A stretch of 12,723 bases of DNA, taken from positions 1 to 12,723 of the forward strand of contig CAYMLL010000232.1 in NCBI GenBank assembly GCA_964390645.1. Reading direction: 5' to 3'. The translations under genes and the position numbers were made by a program. Origin of the DNA: CAYMLL01 sp964390645 (GTDB lineage Bacteria > Planctomycetota > UBA8108). Shown here piece by piece: positions 1 through 5,700 of this stretch. Position 1 is the stretch's first letter. Every line of letters begins with the position of its first letter. A model generated the notes under the pieces. That model made no database searches, was not told where the DNA came from, and saw only the letters and a list, made by a program, of their open reading frames with translations.

Positions 1-725
1 GCTTTCCGCGCGGTGTCCGCGAGTGGTTTGTCGCCCTGACCGGTTTCCCGATCGATGTCGGCAATCCGTGCACGATCTTCCCTTTCGTCACGTGGACGCT
101 GATCGTGTTGAACGTTGCCGTGTTCTGCGCCCAGATTCTGTCGGAGCCGACCGAGGCCGGGCTCGCTCTTCGTTACGGGCTCGAGCCGGAAGCGGTGCGC
201 GCGGGCGAATGGCACCGGCTGCTGACGTCGATGTTCCTGCACGGTGGCATCTTCCACCTCCTCGGGAACATCTTCTTTCTCTACACCTTCGGGGACAACC
301 TGGAGGAGCGCTACCGGCCGCTTCGCTACGTTCTGCTCTACGTTGGCTGCGGCGTCGTCGCCGGGCTGCTTTCCGCGGGGCTGGCGTGGGCCGAGGACGA
401 GAACACGATCCGGATCGGTGCCTCCGGCGCCATCTCAGGCCTCCTCGGCGCCTATCTCGTGAGCTTTCCTCGCACCCGTATCCTCGTCGGTAGCCTTTTC
501 TTGCGCTTCCTGCCGCTGGTCGTTCGCGCGCCGGTCTGGGGATTCGTGGTCTTCTGGGCGGGATTCAACGTTATCGGCTGGTTCGTTCAGCGGGAGGCGG
601 GGTTCTACGCGGTCGACTACGCGGCCCACCTGGCCGGCTTCGTGGCGGGACTCCTCGGTGGCGTCGTGCTCGCGGCTCTTTACCGTGGCGAGGCGGCCGA
701 TCCGCACGTCGCCTCACGCCGTTGA
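1..725 (+). CDS. Rhomboid family intramembrane serine protease, 5' end cut off by the window
   Basis: A membrane-embedded serine protease that cleaves transmembrane segments of other proteins; its substrate cannot be read from sequence. The frame is open from base 3 to the TGA at 723-725, giving 240 visible residues. A GTG at 105 would remove half of the first membrane helix (IFPFVTWTLIVLNVAVF), so the true start lies upstream of the window. Rhomboid signatures are clear: HLLGN at visible residues 85-89 (His and Asn of the oxyanion region), GASGAISG at 139-146 with the nucleophile Ser141, and AHLAGF with the catalytic His209. At least six hydrophobic segments are visible, and the last is followed by a short hydrophilic tail (AADPHVASRR). 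The Ser/His dyad is intact, so the protein is probably active rather than a pseudoprotease. It is followed by 200 bases and a fresh promoter, so it need not be cotranscribed with hpnH. Confidence 0.93.
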   Translation, partial: FPRGVREWFVALTGFPIDVGNPCTIFPFVTWTLIVLNVAVFCAQILSEPTEAGLALRYGLEPEAVRAGEWHRLLTSMFLHGGIFHLLGNIFFLYTFGDNLEERYRPLRYVLLYVGCGVVAGLLSAGLAWAEDENTIRIGASGAISGLLGAYLVSFPRTRILVGSLFLRFLPLVVRAPVWGFVVFWAGFNVIGWFVQREAGFYAVDYAAHLAGFVAGLLGGVVLAALYRGEAADPHVASRR

Positions 726-746
726 CGACGGTCTTTCGGGGCGTTC

Positions 747-773
747 TTGACCGCCGCGGTGGTGTGGCATAAT
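747..773 (+). promoter_or_regulatory. Sigma70-like promoter with extended -10, upstream of hpnH
   Basis: TTGACC (747-752) is a 5/6 match to the -35 box. CATAAT (768-773) is a 5/6 match to the -10 box and is preceded by TGG at 765-767, the extended -10 motif. The spacer is 15 bp, shorter than the usual 17, which the extended -10 could offset. Transcription would begin near 780, leaving a leader of about 145 nt before hpnH. This is a pattern match only. Confidence 0.45.
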
Positions 774-874
774 CTGACGGATCACGTTCGCCTTGCTTCC
801 CACGCGGAAGTCTCCTGTGGGGCTCCTCGGAAGTGTCGTCGAGGCGATATGCGGTTGATGTGAGCAGCTCGATG

Positions 875-896
875 CCAGGACACGGTGAGTCCCTGG
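875..896 (+). other. Small hairpin in the hpnH leader
   Basis: CCAGGAC (875-881) can pair with GTCCCTGG (889-896), with one bulged C at 891, enclosing a seven-base loop. It lies 12 bases upstream of the hpnH ribosome binding site. The stem is short and may be fortuitous. The rest of the leader (774-924) shows no recognised riboswitch or small gene. Confidence 0.2.
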
Positions 897-908
897 AATC
901 TCTACGAG

Positions 909-914
909 AAGGAG
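909..914 (+). promoter_or_regulatory. Ribosome binding site that decides the hpnH start
   Basis: AAGGAG lies 10 bases before ATC at 925 and 31 bases before the first conventional start, ATG at 946. Only ATC925 is at a workable distance. The exported-protein gene at 10014-10976 uses the same hexamer with the same 10-base spacing to its ATG. Confidence 0.55.
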
Positions 915-924
915 CTCGAGAGCT

Positions 925-2103
925 ATCGGCGTTCCGATCTCCCAGATGTGGACGGTGGCTTCCTACGTCCTGAAGAAGAAGCTCCGTGGAGAGAGTCGCT
1001 ATCCGCTGGTCCTGATGCTGGAGCCGCTCTTTCGCTGCAATCTGGCCTGCGCCGGGTGCGGCAAGATCCAGTACCCCGCCCACATCTTGAAGCAGGAGCT
1101 GACTGTCGAGCAGTGCCTAAACGCGGCGGATGAGTGCGCCGCGCCGATCGTCAGCATTCCCGGTGGGGAGCCGCTGATGCACAGTCGTATCGACGAGATC
1201 GTCGAGGGACTGGTCGAGCGCAAGAAGTACATCTACCTGTGTACGAACGCCATTCTCCTGAAGGAGAAGCTGCACCTCTTTCGGCCGACGAAGTACCTGA
1301 CCTTCAGCGTCCACATGGACGGGCTCGAGGACGATCACGACTTCGCCGTCTGCCGTGAGGGCATCTACGACCAGGCGTACGAGGGCATCCGGCTTGCACT
1401 TGACCGGGGCTTTCGCGTGACCACGAACACGACGCTCTTCGAGGGCGCGGACTCCGAGCGCGTCCGGCAGTTCTTCGATGTCATGACGGATCTCGGCGTC
1501 GAGGGCATGATGCTTTCGCCTGGCTACAGCTACTCGAAGGCTCCCGATCAGGAGAGCTTTCTGCGCCGTAACCGAACGCGAGAGCTGTTCGCCCGCATCC
1601 TGTCGAATCCCGGCAAACGCTGGCGCTTCAACCAGTCGCCGCTCTTTCTCGAGTTTCTCATGGGCATCGAGGGTCGCGACTACAGCTGCACGCCCTGGGG
1701 CAATCCGACCTACAATCTCTTCGGCTGGCAGAAGCCGTGCTACTTGCTGCAGGAGGGCTACGCCGAGACCTATCAGGAGCTGATGGACTCGACCGAGTGG
1801 GGGAGCTACGGCCACGACAGGAACGACAAGTGCCGCGACTGCATGGTCCACTGTGGCTACGAGGCGAGCGCTGTCGATCACACCTTCGGCAGTGTCCGGG
1901 GCTTCCTCGCGACGGCACGCGCGGCGATCTTCGGTCTACGGTCGAAGATCGATCGTCCGCGGGAGGCGCAGCTCTCGGTCGGGTCCGAGACACCGGTCCC
2001 GACGCCGGGTGGCTTCAAGGAGCTGCCGGTGCTGGCGGCCGGGGCGGCCACGACCGGTGAGCAGCCCGAATCTCTCGCCGGTGCCGGCAAGCACGATTCG
2101 TGA
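925..2103 (+). CDS. hpnH: HpnH, radical SAM adenosyl-hopane synthase
   Basis: HpnH joins the 5'-deoxyadenosyl radical from S-adenosylmethionine to a C30 hopene, giving adenosylhopane, the first step toward C35 bacteriohopanepolyols. Numbered from ATC925 (392 residues), CNLACAGC carries the [4Fe-4S] ligands Cys38, Cys42 and Cys45. PGGEP near 79-83 is the SAM-contact motif. SVHMDGLEDDHD, YSYSKAPDQ and the C-terminal CRDCMVHCGYE are HpnH-type, the last in the region I recall as DUF3463. The first conventional start is ATG946, but that removes GVPISQ, which aligns with the N-terminus I recall for HpnH proteins (M-x-[IV]-P-x-x-Q) and puts their Met exactly at ATC925. AAGGAG lies 10 bases upstream. 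If ATC is not used, the gene is 946-2103 (385 residues). The last 50 residues are a Pro/Gly/Ala-rich tail. The stop overlaps the next gene. Function is near certain; the start is inferred. Confidence 0.93.
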   Translation: MGVPISQMWTVASYVLKKKLRGESRYPLVLMLEPLFRCNLACAGCGKIQYPAHILKQELTVEQCLNAADECAAPIVSIPGGEPLMHSRIDEIVEGLVERKKYIYLCTNAILLKEKLHLFRPTKYLTFSVHMDGLEDDHDFAVCREGIYDQAYEGIRLALDRGFRVTTNTTLFEGADSERVRQFFDVMTDLGVEGMMLSPGYSYSKAPDQESFLRRNRTRELFARILSNPGKRWRFNQSPLFLEFLMGIEGRDYSCTPWGNPTYNLFGWQKPCYLLQEGYAETYQELMDSTEWGSYGHDRNDKCRDCMVHCGYEASAVDHTFGSVRGFLATARAAIFGLRSKIDRPREAQLSVGSETPVPTPGGFKELPVLAAGAATTGEQPESLAGAGKHDS

Positions 2104-2510
2104 GCGCGACGGCCGATGACGGGCCCGTGAACGAGCCACATGGCGCCGTCTTCGTTCAGGGCTACCGGTGGGAGGGCGAAGACCCTGTTCGGCTCCACGA
2201 GGTTGTCGAGGCCGCCTTCGACTATCGTGGCGACGTGACGCTGCTCCTGCGCGACGGCCGTGAACTCGCGGGATACCTCGCCAATCGTGACGTCGACGAC
2301 GACGAGCCCTTTCTCGAGCTCTTCTCGGATCCGGAAGGACGGCAGCGGGTTCCGTACGCGGATCTGCGCGGGGTCGAGTTCTCGGGCAAGGACACCGCGT
2401 CCGGCAAGTCCTGGGAGACGTGGGTTCGCAAGTGGAACGAGAAGAAGGAGGCGGAGGCGCGCGGCGAGAAGGTGGACAACATCGACCTCTTTCCCGAGGA
2501 GCTCGACTGA
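2100..2510 (+). CDS. Unrecognised 136-residue protein coupled to hpnH, possibly Sm-like fold
   Basis: I do not recognise a named family. The GTG start at 2100 overlaps the hpnH stop (GTGA), which suggests translational coupling and therefore production together with HpnH. Residues 1-14 are probably disordered. Residues 15-95 read as a small all-beta domain: GDVTLLLRDGRELAGYL, FLELFSDPEG and QRVPYADLRGVEFSG alternate like strands with turns, resembling Sm-like or SH3-like barrels. This is followed by a basic amphipathic stretch, KSWETWVRKWNEKKEAEARG, and an acidic C-terminus ending in DLFPEELD. There is no signal peptide, membrane helix, cysteine or histidine cluster, so a cytosolic non-metal protein is likely. 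The position invites a role as an HpnH accessory or a regulator of hopanoid synthesis, but that rests on coupling alone. A GTG at 2127 is a possible later start. Confidence 0.85.
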   Translation: MSATADDGPVNEPHGAVFVQGYRWEGEDPVRLHEVVEAAFDYRGDVTLLLRDGRELAGYLANRDVDDDEPFLELFSDPEGRQRVPYADLRGVEFSGKDTASGKSWETWVRKWNEKKEAEARGEKVDNIDLFPEELD

Positions 2511-2554
2511 CCCGTCGGTCGGCAGCCCCCCGGCTGACCCGTCGGCCGGCAGCC
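2507..2554 (+). repeat. Two-copy direct repeat after the hpnH-partner gene
   Basis: A 21-base unit beginning CTGACCCGTCGG occurs at 2507-2527 and 2534-2554, offset by 27 bases with a single T/C difference. The first copy contains the stop codon of the preceding gene, so the duplication arose at the gene end and added non-coding sequence. Confidence 0.7.
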
Positions 2555-2568
2555 CTGGGTCGCCGCTC

Positions 2569-2599
2569 CGGGAGGCTGCTCATCCCGAGCGAGCTCCCG
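2569..2599 (+). terminator. Possible weak terminator hairpin
   Basis: CGGGAG (2569-2574) can pair with CTCCCG (2594-2599). After a mismatched internal loop, GCTC (2577-2580 or 2578-2581) can pair with GAGC (2587-2590). A run of seven T (2617-2623) follows, but 17 bases after the stem rather than directly, so this does not fit an intrinsic terminator well. It lies between the hpnH pair and the giant secreted gene, where a transcript end would make sense. Confidence 0.2.
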
Positions 2600-2757
2600 C
2601 CGACATTCCTCGACGATTTTTTTCTCACGGCTCCTTGAACAGGGCCGGATGATGGTGGCTTCTCGTGTTCGAGGCGGGAGCAGGTGCCGATGCTGCGCCG
2701 GCGCCGTCTCGGATGCGAATGATATCCCGGCAGAGCATCGCGGATAGACGATTGAGA

Positions 2758-5700
2758 ATGACACGAGTCAGAGGTCGATTCCTATCAGTGTCGGGGCTCG
2801 TGGTCGCGGCCTTGGCGGGCGCCGGGGGGAGCGTGAGGGCCGGGCCGCGCGATGTGATCATCAACGAGATCCTCTACAACGTGTTTCAGTCGGGGGAGGA
2901 GGACCGTCGCGAGTTCATCGAGCTCTACAATGGTGGCGGCACTCCGGTCCATCTCGAGGGCTGGTACTTTTCTCGGGGGCTTGAATTCACCTTCGAGGAG
3001 GACTTCGTTCTCGCACCGAAGTCCTTTGTCGTTGTCAGCGCGAACCCCGACTTCGCGGTCGAGCGCATGGGAGTGCCTCGCGAGCAGGTCGTTGGCCCGT
3101 TCGCCGGGCGGCTCGAGAATGACGGGGAGATTCTCGAGCTCGTCGACGTGGACGGCAGATACGTCACGCACGTCCATTTCGAGGATGGCGGCTCCTGGCC
3201 CGGACGTCCGGACGGACGGGGCCCGTCGGCGGAGTTCGTCGGCGTCGACCACGGCGACGACCTGCCGCGGCACTGGAAGCCCAGCCTCGTGCTCGGTGGC
3301 ACGCCCGGAAGCGTCAACTCGCGTCGCGAGACCGAGGAGCCGGTCGTCGAGGCGCCACCCGGCGTCGTGATCGTCGCGGAGCAGGGAATCTGGCGCAGCT
3401 TCCCTGGTCGCTCGAGTCCCTCCGAGCCTCTCGACGCCTGGACCGAGCCCGATTTCGACGACGCCGACTGGCCGTCGGGACCCGGAGGCTTCGGGTTCGG
3501 AGATGGTCACGGTTTCGCGGTCTCGACCCGCCTGGACGACATGCGCTTCGAGTACTCGACGCTTTTTCTGCGCGGTGGCTTCGAGCTCGACGCCGAGATG
3601 TTCCAGGCCGCACGGGAGGGTGGACGCCTGGTGCTCGCGGTGTCGTTCGACGACGGTTTTGTCGCCTACCTCAACGGTGAGGAGGTCGCGCGCCGCAATC
3701 TCGGAACCGAGGGCGAGCCGGTCGCAGCGAACGCTCGCGCGGCGACGACCACCTCGGCATCCGTGGAGATCGATGTGACCTCCTTCGCCCAGGTCGTGCG
3801 GCAAGGGGCGAATGTCCTGGCCCTCGTCGGCGCCAACCGCCGCGTGTCGAACGGCGACTTCTTCCTCGGCGCGGAGCTCCGTCTGGTGACGGCGGCGGAG
3901 AAGCCCGAGGAGGCGGAGGCTCTTCCGTACGTCGGTGGTGTGATCAACGAGCTCCTTCCGGATCCGAGTGACGATGAGCGCGGGTTCATCGAGCTCCATA
4001 ATCCCACCGACCGACCGCTGGACCTCGGCGGCCACTTCCTTCTCTCGAGCTTCGGCAACTTCGTTCACGAGATCGGGGCCCCGCTGGTGATCGATCCGGG
4101 CGCCTTCGCGCTGCTCGACTCGCGAAACCTCGCCGAGAGGATTCCATCCGATGATCAGAGGTTCATCCTGCTGGGCTCCGACGGAAGGACCATCATCGAT
4201 GACGTCGAGCTCGGGCTGTCGGACGGACGCAGCTCCGGGCGCTTTCCTGATGGAGCCGGTGCTGTCAAGGTGCTCGACGCTCCGAGTCCCGGAGAGCCCA
4301 ACGACTACGTCTACTCCACCCCGGTCGTCATCAACGAGATCAACTTTCATCCGGCCTTCGTCCCGGCGAGCGAAGGGTGCGTTCGTGATTGCTCCGACGT
4401 GGATCAGTGGATCGAGCTTCACAACCGGACGGACGAAGAGGTCGACCTCGGCGGCTGGGCTCTCGCGCGGGGAGTGCGCTTCCTCTTTCCGGCAGGGGTG
4501 ACCATCCCGCCGCGGGGCTTTCTCGTGGTTTCTGCGTCGCTCGAGGCCTTCGCTTCGCGGCACCCGGGCGTCGAAAACGTTGTGGGCGAGTGGGGAGGCT
4601 GGCTGAGCCACGCGAGCGAGTCGATTCAACTGCTCGATGTACTCGGCAACCGAGTCGATCGCGTGATCTACGGCGACGGCAAGCCCGTCAACGACGAGAA
4701 CCCGATTGACGGTGTCAATGATCGGACGTTTCGCGCGACCCCGTGGCCGTTCGGTGCCGACGGCGACGGCCCGACGCTCGAGCTGATTCACCCGGATCTC
4801 GGTAATCGTTCCGGGCTCGCGTGGCGCGTATCGGAAGCCGCCGGAGGAACTCCTGGCACCGTCAACTCGACCTTCGATGCGGACGCATCACCGACGATTC
4901 GAGACGTCGAGTGTTCCCCTGTGGTCCCCCGTGCAGAGGAGCCGGTGCGCGTGACCTGCCGGATCACGGCGCTCAAGGAGATCGCGCTCGTTGTCGTACG
5001 CTGGGCGGTTGACGGCGGTGGCGGCTCCGGCAATGCGGAGCTCAACGATGAGGGCTCGGGCGAAGATGAGATCGCTGGCGATGGGATCTTTACCGCGACT
5101 CTCCCGCCGCAGGCGGACGGCGTGGTCGTGCGCTTTTTCATCGAGGTCGAGGACTCGATCGGTAGCTCCAGCCGCTTGCCGGTCGAGCCGGAGGTGGCGC
5201 CTTACGGGGGCTTCCCGGGGACCTTCTTTCTCTACGAGGTCGACGACACCCCGGACCCTCGAGTCGGATCGCCGGTCTATCGCGTCGTCATGACTCGTTC
5301 TGACACCGAGCGGCTCGAGGATCGTAATCTGAACAGCAATGTGCTTCTCCCCGCGACCTTCATCGCGCAAGGCAAGGCGCATCATGTCGTCGGCGTCCGC
5401 TACCGCGGGGAGAACTCTCGCCGTGAAAATAACCGTGGCTACAAGTTGCGCTTTGCGTCGGAGCGCGACTTCGCCGGCGTCACCAATATCAACCTCAATG
5501 CCGGTAACGGCCGGGGGTTCGGTGTAAGCGGCTTTGCCGAGGTCCTCGCGGGCGACCTCTTCCGTCGCGCCGGAGCCCCGTACCCGCGGATCTACCCGGT
5601 GGCGCTGCATTTCGCGGGCGAAGTCGCCCGGGACTTCGACTTTCGTTACGTTCACAAGGAGGCGTACAACGAGGACTTCCTCGATCGCGCCTTCGGCTCC

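Noticed and set aside
105..725. Rhomboid gene starting at GTG105
   Set aside because: The frame is open to the left edge, and the residues before 105 complete the first transmembrane helix, so GTG105 is internal.
726..735. Terminator after the rhomboid gene
   Set aside because: Only a 4-5 bp stem overlapping the stop codon, followed by a broken T-run, can be drawn; this is too weak to call.
2611..2623. T-run as an intrinsic terminator
   Set aside because: No GC-rich stem directly abuts the seven T bases; the nearest hairpin ends 17 bases earlier.
2665..2757. Start of the giant gene at GTG2665
   Set aside because: It would add 31 residues in front of a typical signal peptide that begins exactly at ATG2758.
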